Shown here one piece after another: positions 1 to 11,639 of a stretch of DNA of 64,000 nucleotides. This stretch comes from Mermis nigrescens (Eukaryota; Nematoda; Enoplea; Mermithida; Mermithidae): assembly GCA_036768485.1 (NCBI GenBank), contig JAVLUZ010000770.1:124001-188000 (forward strand). The letters run 5' to 3'. A program made the position numbers and the translations under genes. How positions within the stretch are numbered: position 1 is the first letter of the stretch; the number at the start of each line of letters is the position of its first letter. Under the pieces are notes generated by a model, which saw only the letters and a list, made by a program, of their open reading frames with translations, searched no databases and was not told the origin of the DNA.

Positions 1-1052
1 TGTTCCGGAGTATCTATTTTTATACGATACAAATTGAGTTTCTTAGTATAAAAGGAACTGAAATTAAAAAAATCCCTTAATTGTAATTTATCCAGTCTAT
101 CAAATTATCAAAATATGCCAAAACAAACTACTCGTACGCACGGTTTTTGTATTTGGCAAAAAATTTGCCGATGTACAAATACTTTTTCGGACCGTCTTTG
201 TACCTGCACAAGGATTTTTGGGAAGGCAAAATTTGCAAAGAAAAGGTCAAAATCCGCAAAAAATTTTCAAAAGGAGGATTAGTGCGCTCTATATATCTTT
301 TAAATGGCAGAAATTGAAATTCGAAAGGAATATGTCAAGTTTTTCGGTTGGAGCCGTTTTAACACGATTCTTGGCGCTTTTTGCCCTCAGAAACTTCGGA
401 AATTTAGCTACAATACACTACCAAAGGTCGAACAAGATAAATCGCCACTGTACCTCATTATAGTACCTAGAAAAATTTGTGTGTGCAAAATATACTAAAG
501 ACTTTTAGGGACTGTCTTTGTACACGCACAAACGGACCTTGAACAAAATAAACGCTCCTCGTACGTAGCACATTGTTTTACTGTTCTTCTCACGTTTTTC
601 TTAATTTTCTTCTTTTTTCACTCATTTGTAATATGTTGTACATATTCAGATGATCGGACTCGTCACATTGCACTCATATGGCTGAGTGAATTTTTAATGT
701 TGGACGGGGTCAAGATGCTGCAATCGGTTTCGGCTTATTTTGCGGCTATTTTGCGCATGTCTATCATATGTTGACGATTCGAAAAAAGGTACGCTTTTGG
801 TATCTTACAGGTATTCAAAAGACTTCAGCAGCTGTAGGTACGCGTATACATACAGGGCCATATTTTAGGAGAGCGAGGCGGTCGCCTCCCTTAGCCATAA
901 AAAATTCTGGCAAGATAATGCGCGGAAAGAGAACAATGTTGTGTCTCTTTTACTCGAAAATCGTCGAGACTTAGCGCCGTACGCAAAACACTCTCAATAG
1001 TTGTGCCCCAAGTGCGACGGAAAAATGACTCTTTTCAGAGCCTGTTTAGAGG
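1..1052. repeat. Direct repeat, copy 1 of 2 (about 1.05 kb)
   Basis: Nearly identical to 2406-3453 in the same orientation, with scattered single-base indels. Similarity ends abruptly after GCCTGTTTAGAGG in both copies. The left limit is unknown because the window starts inside the copy. It holds no convincing gene. Short frames are broken by indels between the two copies, so they are not under coding constraint. The cassette with 'tttgtacctgcacaagg' recurs in diverged form near 42.2-42.85 kb, so this is part of a dispersed element. Confidence 0.85.
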
Positions 1053-1157
1053 AGAGAGAGCCCTATTGAGGAAGATACACCATGTGGAGAGGCCCCTGAC
1101 TCCAGACTAAAAATATCATTATGTTACTTTAAAAGGAATAAATAATATTATATAACT

Positions 1158-1400
1158 GGCCCAGTGAAGCTCAGTTGGTAAAACCACAGACTTTAGAAAT
1201 AAATGATACTTAGCTGTAAGGTTCAATTCCTGGTGCCCACAACTGCTATATTCTGTATAGAGCTGACGACGGTAGTGTGACACTGTCCCCCTGTACAAAC
1301 TTTTAGAAGTTAATGATACCATCACGTTATCAACATAGCTGTCTAAAAATGGATTAAAACTGCTGAGTGAGTGAGGACTGTTTTGAGTCTCAGTACACAT
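1158..1400 (+). mobile_element. tRNA-derived SINE-like element
   Basis: The head (1158-1239) looks like a tRNA: an A-box-like GAAGCTCAGTTGGTA at about 1165-1180 and a B-box-like GGTTCAATTCC at 1220-1230. The ends, GGCCCAG and CTGGTGCC, can pair as an acceptor stem. The anticodon arm is extended and poorly paired, and about 160 bp of unrelated body follows. It is therefore more likely a SINE than a functional tRNA. The 3' boundary is approximate. Confidence 0.5.
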
Positions 1401-1533
1401 CTGATCATCGCAATATCCTCCTCGATCTATAAATCGAGTTCATCTTTACTTTTTATTTCAGCATTTCTGTGTTTTTATGCCATTTCACCATGAATTACTG
1501 CCAGTCCAGCTAAGAGTGATATATGTTTCTAAA

Positions 1534-2138
1534 CGGGCGTGATTTAAGGGGGACGCCCATTGGCCAAAAATATTCGGCGAGATAAAGATTGATATGCTAT
1601 TTGCAATGATTTTTGACCCGTCAGTGACCATAATTTCGAGTAATTCCGGCGCTACGCGCCGGATGATACCTATAAATGACATTTATTTACTTTCTTGGCG
1701 ACCTGGAAGCCATTGCTCATGTAGGTTTCAAAATAATTTTAACTGCGGAAACAGCTGTTTTCGCATAGTGTTCTTCTATTTTCAATAGAAAATTTCGATG
1801 TTCCGTATAAAATGTCATGAATACAGGAAATCAAGCAGTAAATCATGCTTCTAGACGTCTATCCGCCTTAATTACACAATTTTTCCGGCGCTTCGCGCCA
1901 GATTTTTGGTAAAGTCAAAGAAATCTAATGATTTTTTTTCGCACAAAATTGTCGAAAATTTTTAAATTTTTAGAAACAATATTATGTACGTCAAAAGTGA
2001 TTTTATGTAAAAATATACAATATATAACATCCAAAAAACCCTATTTGCCCCCTTAAATACAAATTTCTTCTCCTATGTGTATTTGACTGTTTTTGGAAAA
2101 GTTCGGATAACCTTAGGAAAATCCTAGATCCGCCACTG
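1534..2138. mobile_element. Non-autonomous hAT-like element (long family E)
   Basis: The right end is the family motif AAAATCCTAGATCCGCCACTG. The left end is a degraded form of the inverse (cgggcgtgatttaaggggg). It is flanked by TTTCTAAA (1526-1533) and TTTACAAA (2139-2146), a decayed 8-bp target duplication with 6 of 8 matches. The interior is homologous to 7799-8409 and contains two GGCGC-T(T/A)CGCGCC hairpins, near 1650 and 1887. No coding capacity is seen. Confidence 0.6.
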
Positions 2139-2405
2139 TTTACAAAAGTAAATATTGTGCAGCATGTATAGTGATCGATCGTTGCAGCTTATGTAGCAGG
2201 TGGTGGCACTGTGAAGGTTTATAACCGAAAACTTCCCATCCAGTACGCTTATGTAAGTACGTACTGTACTTCAAAGGCTTGTGTATCAGTCGAACGTTGA
2301 ATTAGTATCTGTCAAAATAAAAAATATACGAATAAGTTTATTTTTTCCAATATAAACAAACGAATTGCTAGATTCTTGATCTGATTCTTCTACAATTGAA
2401 ATGTA

Positions 2406-3453
2406 TGTTCCGGAGTATCTATTTTTATACGATACAAATTGAGTTTCTTAGTATAAAAGAACTGAAATTAAAAAAATCCCTTAATTGTAATTTATCCAGT
2501 CTATCAAATTATCAAAATATGCAAAACAAACTACTCGTACGCACGGTTTTTTGTATTTGGCAAAGAAATTTGCCCGATGTACAAATACTTTTTTCGGACC
2601 GTCTTTGTACCTGCACAAGGATTTTTGGGAAGGCAAAATTTGCAGAAAAGGTCAAAATCCGCAAAAAATTTTCAAAGGAGGATTAGTGCGCTCTATATAT
2701 CTTTTAAATGGCAGAAATTGAAATTCGAAAGGAATATGTCAAGTTTTTCGGTGCGAGCCGTTTTAACACGATTCTTGGCGCTTTTTGCCCTCAGAAACTC
2801 AGAAATTAGCTACAATACACTACCAAAGGTCGAACAAGATAAATCGCCACTGTACCTCATTATAGTACCAGAAAATTTGTGTGTACAAAATGTACTAAAG
2901 ACTTTTAGGGACTGTCTTTGTACACGCACAAACGGACCTTGAACAAAATAAACGCTCCTCGTACGTAGCACATTGTTTTACTGTTCTTCTCACGTTTTTC
3001 TTAATTTTCTTCTTTTTTCACTCATTTGTAATATGTTGTACATATTCAGATGATCGGACTCGTCACATTGCACTCATATGGCTGAGTGAATTTTTAATGT
3101 TGGACGGGGTCAAGATGCTGCAATCGGTTTCGGCTTATTTTGCGGCTATTTTGCCATGTCTATCATATGTTGACGATTCGAAAAAAGGTACGCGTTTGGT
3201 ATCTCACAGGTATTCAAAAAGACTTCAGCAGCTGTAGGTACACGTATACATACAGGGCCGTATTTTAGGAGAGCGGGGGTGGTCGCCCCCCTTTGGCCGT
3301 AAAAAAATTCTGGCAAGATAATGCGCGGAAAGAGAACAATGTTGTGTCTGTTTACTCGAAAATCGTCAGACTTAGCGCCGTACGCAAAGCACTCTCAATA
3401 GTTGTGCCCCAAGTGCGACGGAAAAATGACTCTTTTCAGAGCCTGTTTAGAGG
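2406..3453. repeat. Direct repeat, copy 2 of 2
   Basis: Same-orientation partner of 1-1052. The two copies are separated by the SINE and the family E element. No LTR-type TG...CA boundary or polypurine tract is seen, so a segmental or tandem duplication is preferred over an LTR pair. Confidence 0.85.
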
Positions 3454-4032
3454 TAAGGAAATTTTTTTTAGAAAGGTCCAAATTTTATGATTTTAACGGA
3501 TAGAAGAGCGTGTTGAAAAAGTCGAAAAATTCGGTTTTTATGGACGAGCAGTACGAAATTTTCCGCGGGTCAGGGTCGGCAGGGCGAGGGCGTTAAATCC
3601 TAGTGTTGACGGTTTTTGGTTATTCAAACGACGAAAGTGGTAAAAATAGCTTATGAAACTCGTTTTCGTTGTGACGCCGCATGTTTAAAGCATATTTAGT
3701 TAATTTTGACTGCAGCATATTGTTTTTAACACTAAAAATTGAAAAATCGGTCAATAATAAGAGATTTATGATTTTTTGCAACATATTCACTCAATTTTCG
3801 GCGTTTTCTGAGTAAAAAACGCACAAAAAGTGTTATCCGGCCGAAGCGCCGGGAAAATTTCAGCATTTTGCCCTCAAAAATAATGTAAAAAACGTTCAGT
3901 AATCTCCATACCGCCGGACAATACCGTTTGGCTGACTTTTGAGGAACGTACGTGATACTCCCCTCACCCATCCCCCTATGTGCGTGGATGGTCCGCCCTT
4001 CTTCGCTTGGCTGGTTCCTGTATACGGGCCTG
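3253..4032. mobile_element. Non-autonomous hAT-like element (family H relative)
   Basis: It begins CAGGGCCGTATTTTAGG and ends TATACGGGCCTG, an imperfect terminal inverted repeat (CAGGSCCGTAT). Flanks TATACATA (3245-3252) and CATGCATA (4033-4040) match at 6 of 8 positions, as expected for an old 8-bp target duplication. The interior has a GGCCGAAGCGCCGG hairpin near 3840. The same left terminus occurs at about 853 inside the first direct repeat. Confidence 0.55.
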
Positions 4033-4068
4033 CATGCATATTTGCTATGTTGTACTATTACTTTAAAT

Positions 4069-5203
4069 TAGTGATCGAGCGAAGGTCCATTTCTCACCTT
4101 CGGCCGAAGCCGAAGCTTCGGCCTGCCAAACCTTCGGCTTCGGCCGAAGGCCGAAGGCCGAAGCCGAAGGCGCTATAATGTACATTGGTAGATAGAAAGA
4201 ATAAATAGAACATCACGAGGTTTGCATACATTTAAATAGTAAGCAGATCGCATCAAAGTTTATTCTTGTCAAATATAGCGCAATGGAATTTATATCGTGT
4301 GACTAAATATCTTGATCAACTTCGATTTCACTGTCATCACCATCAGAATCGGTCGTGTAAGCTTCACTGACATTCTCAGTGCCATCTAACTCCACAGCTT
4401 CATCACTATCCTTTAGGTTAACGCTGTTGTAACCGATTGCCTTTAGATTGTGCTTCAAGAAAAGTAGCTTTTGCACATTTGCTGGCAACAATCGGATTCG
4501 TGAACCATTTGCCAAATCTTTTGCCACTTTGAATTCTCGCTCGCTCGCAACAGAACTTATTGGAGCAGATAAAAACTTTAATGCCAACTATAAAATAAAA
4601 TATTTCTCCGCTATAACAGAAGGTTTGGGAATTTTTGGAAAGAAATCATTTATATGTATGCACGAGGTGGGACTCTAAGTCAAGTGAAAGTCTGAAACTT
4701 GGACATATTCTGTAAAAAGAGTTTTATAGCGCTATTGTATACATAGCTAATGTTCCAGCTTTTAAAAAGGCTATATGTATAGTCAGTCACTTTCTACATC
4801 CAAGATGGCTATATACCTACAAAAATGTAAAGCAAATTAATCGAACACAACCTGTTGAAATCACAAAATTATAGTTTTAAGGTTCAAAAATGCAACATTC
4901 ATATAAATAGATAGGTAATCAATAATACATGTATGTACATAAATGGAGCAAAGAAGAGCTGACAAAGTCGATTGGAAGGTTTATTGCAGCAAATAACACA
5001 AATCGATGCAATTCAAAAACGATGTACAATGACAAATAAGCTGAATAATTCACAATGCTCCCATTGATTCTCTTGAACTCAAAACAAAGATTTACAAGAA
5101 CCTTCGGCCTTCGGCCATTTTTTGCGCCAATCGGCCTTCGGCCGAAGGTCCAAAAATGGCCGAAGGTGGCCGAAGCCGAAGCCGAAGCTTCGCTCGATCA
5201 CTA
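4069..5203 (-). mobile_element. hAT transposon, internally deleted, with intact TIRs and 8-bp TSD
   Basis: The left end TAGTGATCGAGCGAAG (4069) and right end CTTCGCTCGATCACTA (to 5203) are perfect inverse complements. Both are flanked by the identical 8-mer CTTTAAAT (4061-4068 and 5204-5211), the classic hAT target-site duplication. Dense subterminal GGCCGAAG/CTTCGGCC repeats lie at 4098-4172 and 5100-5190. The only coding segment is the transposase C-terminal exon at 4303-4587. At 1135 bp it lacks most of the transposase, so it is probably non-autonomous but recently mobile. Confidence 0.9.
4303..4587 (-). CDS. hAT transposase, C-terminal dimerisation exon (fragment)
   Basis: The exon follows an acceptor, TTTTATTTTATAG (intron ends at 4588), and runs to a stop at 4303, giving about 94 residues. 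The first half has the hAT C-terminal dimerisation signature: LSAPISSVASEREF, then about 20 residues on, an RIRLLPANVQKLLFLKHNL-type helix. This follows the family pattern 'SSVASER.F...R.RL.P.NV..L.FLK.N'. The tail is acidic (DSDGDDSEIEVDQD). No upstream exons with the RNase H-like core or BED finger are visible before the element's 5' end at 5203. It is a remnant in a deleted element and could not produce an active transposase alone. The family call is strong; expression is unknown. Confidence 0.8.
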   Translation of the reverse strand: MALKFLSAPISSVASEREFKVAKDLANGSRIRLLPANVQKLLFLKHNLKAIGYNSVNLKDSDEAVELDGTENVSEAYTTDSDGDDSEIEVDQDI

Positions 5204-5211
5204 CTTTAAAT

Positions 5212-6092
5212 CGTTAAAAAATCATAAATGTTTTGTGATAGTTTGTTTGGATTTTTTATCAGATAGATTTAAATAAAGGTTCTGAGCTTCTGATTGTAAA
5301 TGCGCAATAAAAACTTTAGATTAATTTGTACGTATAAATATCGCATTGTTTTAACATTCTTACTATCAAGTCCGCAGCCGAATTTATAAATATCAAGAAA
5401 ATTTCCGGTGAGTCTGCCCCCTATTTCCGGCAAAAAGATAGCTTTTGTACATTTTTTCAGTTTCTTCTGGTAAAAAAGTGAGTTTGCGTCATTTAATATA
5501 ATACAAAACCGATTTTTCCCCCAATTTTTCATTATAAATTATTGAATTATTAATCTTTAACTAAAAAATTGGTTTACTGGTTTCTACGTATTATAATGCC
5601 CTCAAGCCTGTTTCCCTAATTTTAGTGACATTCTATATATTTCGGCAAACTGACAGCCTTTTGATCAATGTTTTTATCAGAAAAATTATGGCTACATATA
5701 TATTTTTAATCTGAAATATGTGAGCTATTTTGTTTTTCACTTGAGATTTATCTTATTCTCTATCACTTGTTTACATACATACTCCATTTTAGCATAAAAA
5801 GAGCATAAAAACCTAAAAAAATCCGAAAAAAATTTAAAAAGTCGAATAAATTGAATAATTATGGAAAATTTGACACTTTTGAGCAAATAGACAGCTTAAA
5901 ACGCTTGAAAAGGCATTTTTTCTGCCCGCTAATTCTGAAAGTGAAAAACTTTTGCAGGGTGAAAATTTTCTTCTGGGTAGAGGTGAAAATCCCCCTCAAC
6001 CCCCTCAACATCATGTATGACCAACACCCCACCAGAATTTAGGCACTGGTGTTCTATCGTTGTGTTGAGTCTCATTTGCGTAAATGTTGCAG
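5212..6092. other. Non-coding, AT-rich, no recognised feature
   Basis: There are only short broken frames. A C-rich patch at 5990-6055 resembles MITE ends. The last 20 bases contain the acceptor used by the BEN exon that follows. Confidence 0.5.
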
Positions 6093-6718
6093 GTGAAAAT
6101 CGTCAGTTCGAGACCTTCAAATTCGACGATAGCTTCACTGTAACTCCTAGCAAGGATATGAAATCGTTCCGTATCGAGAGAAAGAAGGCAGAAAAACTAA
6201 ATATTTTGAGAACTATTTCTGCCACTCTTTCTGCAATCAAGAAACAAAACGTTCGACTATACGAGCAGAATGAAAAAATTATTGGATTACTCTCATTTCG
6301 TGCAACATCCAAACCGGATGGCAATCCCGTAAATTTTCATAGACCACTGATGTCTGAAGAAGAAGTTATCCATAATCCTAAATGGCAGGCATCAAAGTAT
6401 CTGAATGATACACAGTTGTTTGCTTGTGAACTGGTAAAGGACCTCGCTTCATTAGTATTTTTCGGTGATGATGTATTGCTCAATTCGAATGTGTTAAAAA
6501 GTGACTTATCGAAGAATCGTACAAGCTTGTCTCCAAAGAAACTGAAATCAATTAAGAGCTTGTTATGCCGAGAACTCAGCAACTTATCGATGGCAGATTT
6601 TGATTATTGCTGGGAGCAATCTCTCAGGTCGTTGCAGGACCGCTGTAAAAATTTAAGAAAGGGAGCTGTCCGAATGGCAACGTCGTCAGAGCTTATAACT
6701 AGCATTAATATCGATTGA
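6093..6718 (+). CDS. BEN-domain protein, 3'-terminal exon
   Basis: The open frame runs to TGA at 6716-6718. I place the exon start after AATGTTGCAG (6083-6092), in phase 1, giving about 208 residues. An ATG at 6017 would also open the frame, but the sequence between is MITE-like, so a real start lies upstream. The N-terminal half is charged and helical with a likely coiled coil (KAEKLNILRTISATLSAIKK and onward). The C-terminal part matches the BEN-domain pattern: FFGDDVLLNSNVL, then LSPKKLKSIKSLLCREL, then a W-containing helix and RCKNLRKGA. BEN domains bind DNA or mediate protein contacts in chromatin factors. No upstream + strand exon was found. The frame shows no disablement. Assignment rests on recalled family pattern only. 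Confidence 0.55.
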
Positions 6719-6892
6719 CCGAAGTGTTTTTTTTAATTGTTTTTTTCATCTGTGATCAGGTATTTTAAAGCGAACAGTCATTAGTTTGATTGGTTGGGTG
6801 ATTATCTTTTCGGATAATAATTTGTTTTCCAACTCATTCCTATGTGCACAAAATTCATTTTTTCTGCATGTGTCAGCCAAGACATATTTGCC

Positions 6893-7050
6893 CATCACAC
6901 ATGGGCGTGGGGGGTCTGCTGGACCCCCATCGAGAATCTGGCGGACCTCCCCTCAAAATTGATAAGACCCCATGGAATTTTAGGGGCTATTTTTTGCAAT
7001 TCTGCCCCATCGGACCCCCCAGAATTTGGTGGTTGCTGCCTATGTAAAAT
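6893..7050. mobile_element. C/G-homopolymer-rich MITE (family G)
   Basis: A 160-bp element with 'cacatgggcgtgggggg' at one end and 'gtggttgctgccta' at the other. Its core, 'ttgataagacccc...gccccatcggacccccc', recurs at 16750-16905 and, reversed, at about 9237-9380. It is non-coding. Confidence 0.5.
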
Positions 7051-7096
7051 ACCCTGCCCACTATTTATTGATGCATTAGAATAGGTACCTACTCAT

Positions 7097-7278
7097 CAGG
7101 GGCGGATTTAGGGGGGGGCCGGCCGCCCCCCCCCATCGGCCCAAAATAGTGCGGAAAATTAAGCATTTTGGCGCGATTTTCGGGTCAAAACGGCTAATTT
7201 TTCCGCCCAAGTCAGGGTTCCGCCCCCCCCCCGTAGGGGTACCGCCCCCCCCTTAGGAAAATCCTAGATCCGCCACTG
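7097..7278. mobile_element. hAT-type MITE, family A, with perfect TSD
   Basis: 182 bp, from CAGGGGCGGATTTAGGG to CCTAGATCCGCCACTG (inverse of CAGTGGCGGATCTAGG). It is flanked by identical 8-mers CTACTCAT at 7089-7096 and 7279-7286. The interior has long G and C runs and 'aaaacggctaatttttccgccc'. At least six copies lie in the window. Confidence 0.9.
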
Positions 7279-7626
7279 CTACTCATTTATTTATCTGATA
7301 TTTGTTTCTAAACTGCGCGAAAAGTCTCAGTGTTTAATTTTGAATGCTATTTGGCTAATTTATCATGTTTTACTAAAAAAACTACGCTTTTCCTCAATTG
7401 TTCATTTATTATATGTGTCAACTTGGCTGTACATAGGTGAGACAGGGACATCCCATCTGTCGTAAAAACTTTTTGGTTCAGCTTATTCCTTGAGGTTTTT
7501 AAAAAGTTTGCTGCAATTTCAAATAAGTTTTCGTAATTCTGTCATGTTTTGCAAATTTTCCAGCTGGTCATGCTAGTGCATGTATGCGTATATTCAATCA
7601 GTGCTTGGAATCTGCTCTTGCGATCT

Positions 7627-7726
<100 letters not shown>

Positions 7727-7798
7727 TTAAAAATTTTTTAATTTTTTAAAAAATAGAATTATAAGAAGTACTTGTTTAATTTTAGTTATGCTTCTATT

Positions 7799-8409
7799 CA
7801 GGGCGGATTTAAGGGGGCTGGGCCGGCTTCTCCACCTGCCCGACAAAGTTGATGAGATACAGAATAGATATATAATTTACAATGATTTTTGGCTGTCAGT
7901 GAAGAGAATTTCTCAAATTTTCTTCGTGTTAGATACTACCTATTAATGACATTTATTTACTTTTGTGGCGGCCTGGAACCATACAAAGAATACATTTTAA
8001 AACGATTTCAAGAGGTGGAACAGCATTTCAGAATAGTTTTCTTCTATTTTCAAGCAGAACTTTTAATAATCTTCGATGCGTTGCGTCAGTTGCAAAAAAT
8101 ATTGGAAATTGAGCAGTAATTCCAGCCTCTAAAGTCCTTTGACCTCAATTTCACAAGTTTTTCGGTTCTTTGCGCTGGATTTTCGCTAACGTCGAAGAAA
8201 TTTAATAATTTTTGCTCACAATTATCAAAAATTTAAAAATATAACTCGAAAAAATATTGCGCCACAAACGGTTTAAAATAAAAAAGACAACGAAAAACGT
8301 AAAAAAAACGTTATTTTGCACATGAAGGGCAGATTTTTAGACGTATTTTTGACTGTCTAGAAAAAGTTAGGTGCCAGTCCCCCTCACAAAAATGCTAGAT
8401 CCGTCACTG
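7799..8409. mobile_element. Non-autonomous element, family E
   Basis: It begins CAGGGCGGATTTAAGGGGG and ends GCTAGATCCGTCACTG, sharing termini with family A but with a 600-bp interior homologous to 1534-2138. No clean 8-bp duplication is seen, so one end may be eroded. Confidence 0.6.
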
Positions 8410-9236
8410 CTCATTTCTATGTATCGTCCCTTGAATTTGATTAAAAATGTCAGTAATGCTACTTCTTTGCGTTTCTGATGTGCTACTGTGCGTTTAAAAC
8501 GAACTGTCACACATGTTATATCGATTTGCTCAATATAAATACGTAAGCACTTCAGTGCATTGTTATTGTTGCGGAGTTTATATGTTCAGAAATATGTGCA
8601 CTACTATTTTTCTTTTAATTGTCATCGTTGTGCAATATTTTTTACCAAAGTCACTTATGTGAGTGATAGATACGGCTCGTTTATCAAATAAAAAGGAGTT
8701 GCATATTGCATCTCTGAAAGCGCTAGCTGAGTCCGGCATTTGATACGTATGTAACTTTGCTTCTGCGATTTGGTTATAAAAAATAGTCAAAACGATTTTT
8801 GTCTCGAATTTTATAAATCTTTTACTGTTTGATTTTGCTTCTGATCTTAAGTTCGCATAAGTGTTCCTAGTTAGAGATTGAAAAAATGCGTACATACCCA
8901 TACATATAGAGAAATTTGTCATTACTAAAGTTTGTGACGCTTTGTTTCTGAGATTCAGTAACAAATAATGGTAAAGGATAGTGAGAAATGCACCGATTTG
9001 TACTGCGTATTACCTATGTACATACATAAATTTAAGTACGGACAGGACATGTCTGATGCTCGCATTTCTCAGGTGTTGTATATGTTGTACATATGTACAT
9101 ATGTAGGTAACCTCTACGGGCTTTCGTAAAAATCGATAATTTAGCTGCGCTGAGCGTGAGGACGATAAATTTCCATACATAATCTATGTACTTACAGATA
9201 TGTACCCAGCTTGTTGTACATACCCTGCATGTACCA
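8410..9236. other. No recognised feature
   Basis: AT-rich sequence with several short palindromes of the GTACATATGTAC type around 9085-9110. A 128-codon minus frame at 8578-8964 has no recognisable domain or splice context. Confidence 0.4.
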
Positions 9237-9609
9237 GATTTCAGCGACCAAATTCTAGGGGTCCGATGGGTCCAAATTGACAAAAGTATCACCAAAAATT
9301 CGATTCTGGGGGTCTATCAATTTTTGGAAGGGGTCCGCCGGATTCTGGGGTCCAGACCACACATGAGCGTGAGGGGGTATGCACCCCCAGAAGTGAAATA
9401 CCCCCCCCCCCCAGGATTCAAATTTTGAAATTTTTTTCGCTTTTTAGCGATTTTTTGATGCCATTGGATAGTGCTCGATGAGAACGTCGAAAAATGGTGT
9501 TTATTTCGCCAAACGACCACTTTTAAGACCATTTTTTGACATTTGAAAATTTTTTCACCCCACCCCCCCCCCAGAATTTCGGTGCTGCCCACCTATGCCC
9601 GCTCATGTG
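9237..9609. mobile_element. Family G fragment abutting a reverse family B MITE
   Basis: 9237-9380 is a reversed family G core. 9362-9609 is a family B element read in reverse: it starts CACACATGAGCG, contains 'gtgctcgatgagaacgtcgaaaaatgg', and ends GCTGCCCACCTATG. Confidence 0.6.
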
Positions 9610-10726
9610 TGGTAGGGACATTGCAGGGACAACGGCCGCCTCCCATGACCGTGAAAAAGTTTGACAAGATGATGTACAGAAAGATTAAAAAGCCGCATAT
9701 TTGTCGGAAAATCGAATTTTTTCTCGAAGTTTCAATTTGATATTAGGATAAAGTGCTAAAAACGTTGGAAAATGCGAGTTTTGTAAGTTGATGTATACAT
9801 ACCTACTTAACTGTTTTCATGCACGAATTGCATATTAGGTAGGTACTTCATCTGTAGACAGGTACAAATGTAGCTACCTACATCATGTTCACGCACGTAA
9901 AGAAATGTGCAGGAGCTAAATTTATTATTTTGATTTGCTTGCAAAAGCAACAAGTTGAAAATGTCCAGCCAGACTAGAGTATAGAACCTCGCGTAATTGA
10001 TTTTTTCATTGCTATGCAAGTAAAGTGTGCATAGCGTGGTTACGAGACGTGCTGTTCCGCGAGCGTTACATGTTAGGAGGCATGCTCGCATGCGAACGTC
10101 GCACGCGTACATATGTACAGATGCACCATCATATTATCCTATGTACGCGTACATGCATGTACCTATTCCATGAGGAAGCGTACACACATATGTGCCTTAT
10201 TGATTTTTGTCCGATTCGCGTTTATTCCTCCATTACGACAGAAAAACAACTCGCATCAAGTGGCATATTATATGTTGCATCATTAACGGCCATAAACGAA
10301 CACGTACACCATAGGAATATCTTTTTAGCTACAAACGATTGAATGGGTACATGTCAAAAACACTGTTTTTTGATATTTCTGACTTGCTCGTTCTTTCTAG
10401 AATGTAGAAGCGTAAAAATTTCAAATAAATTTGAGTAAATTGTACAAAATAGTCAAAAAATGGATAAAGCGCAATTTATACAATTAAAAAAGATTATTCT
10501 AGGGGTCGCAATCAGTTTGCAAGGGTTTGCATAGCAGCCAGCATCCAATCCAAACCCTGGGGGAGGGTGGTAAAACCGGCAAAAAATCCCAAAAAAGCAT
10601 GCCAAAAATTCAATTATTTGGGGTTAATCTAGGATTTCTGTAAGGGCGGCGGGGAACCAACCTGAGCGAAATAGTGTTTTTTTGGCGTTTTTACTTTATC
10701 TACTTTGCTTCAAAATCACTTTTGAC
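9610..10726. other. No recognised gene; short repeat remnants
   Basis: Short palindromic GTACATGCATGTAC-like words occur at 10110-10160. A diverged MITE-like patch lies at 10540-10680. No coding features can be supported. Confidence 0.4.
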
Positions 10727-10976
10727 CTTAGGTGGGCGGCACCAAAATTCCGGGGTAGAGGGGTGCAAGATTTTTTAAAGGTAAAAACTAGTCTTAAAAA
10801 TGGTGCTATGGCGAAAAACACCATTTTTCAACGTTTCTCATTGAGCGCTATTCATTGGCATCGAAAAATTGCGAAAAAAAACAATAAAAATATTCAAAAA
10901 TTGAATTCTGGGGGGTATTTCGGTTTTTCTTCTCAGTGGGAGCATACTCCCCCAAACCCTTCCACGCCAAGCTATG
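10727..10976 (+). mobile_element. hAT-type MITE, family B, perfect TSD
   Basis: 250 bp flanked by identical CTTTTGAC at 10719-10726 and 10977-10984. It starts CTTAGGTGGGCGGCACC and ends CACGCCAAGCTATG. It has the family core with a gtt-tctca-tygagc word, 'ttggcatcgaaaaattgcg' and an EcoRI-like GAATTC before C/G runs. Confidence 0.9.
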
Positions 10977-11639
10977 CTTTTGACGCAACATTTTCACAAA
11001 AAATTTTTAAATTTTCGGCAATTTTGTGCAAAAATTTTTGATTTCCTTGACTTTAGCGGAGTTCTGGAGCTAGGCGTCCTCGGAACTTTGGGGAATAACC
11101 TCAGAATGACTAGCCACACAAATTTAGCTGACTCCTTGTAGCTTTTAAGACTTTCCAAAAAACCCAGGATAATATTGCTTAAAGTATTTCAGCCTATTTC
11201 TTCAACTCAAATATCAATGTTTCCAGCATATCAAGTGAGAGGCTACCATTCAATTTCATTAATTTTTTAATACACTTTCTTTAGCTTAACAAAATATTGT
11301 CAGAAACGTCAAAAATTAGAGTATTTTATGTGACCCATCCTTTTTAGCCCAAAACTTCCTTGGGACTGACATACCTACAATTCTCATGCTGATGAACGTG
11401 TCTACATAATAAGAATTATAAGCAAGAAAAGAAACAGCATATAAACAGAACAAGTCAGCATTCGACCGACTAACACATAAATACGCCTCCACTTACAACC
11501 TCCTAAATTCAGGGTTATTCCCACTTTTAGCTAATGACTACATTTTTGGGACTGACTTATTTTTTAAAAGCATTCATTCGTAAATCGAGCGATTGATTTG
11601 TCTTAAAAACAGTACAAAAAATGCTAAACGCGGCGGTGG

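Noticed and set aside
1158..1239. A functional tRNA gene
   Set aside because: The anticodon arm is not well paired and the element continues into a non-tRNA body, so it is called a SINE head.
1..3453. The 1-kb direct repeats as LTRs of a retroelement
   Set aside because: No TG...CA ends, primer-binding site, polypurine tract or gag/pol coding between them.
6017..6092. Signal peptide-like start (WCSIVVLSLICVNVAG) before the BEN exon
   Set aside because: The stretch is MITE-like and followed by an acceptor; a secreted BEN protein is implausible.
8578..8964. 128-codon minus frame
   Set aside because: No recognisable motif, splice sites or conserved copy; likely chance in AT-rich DNA.
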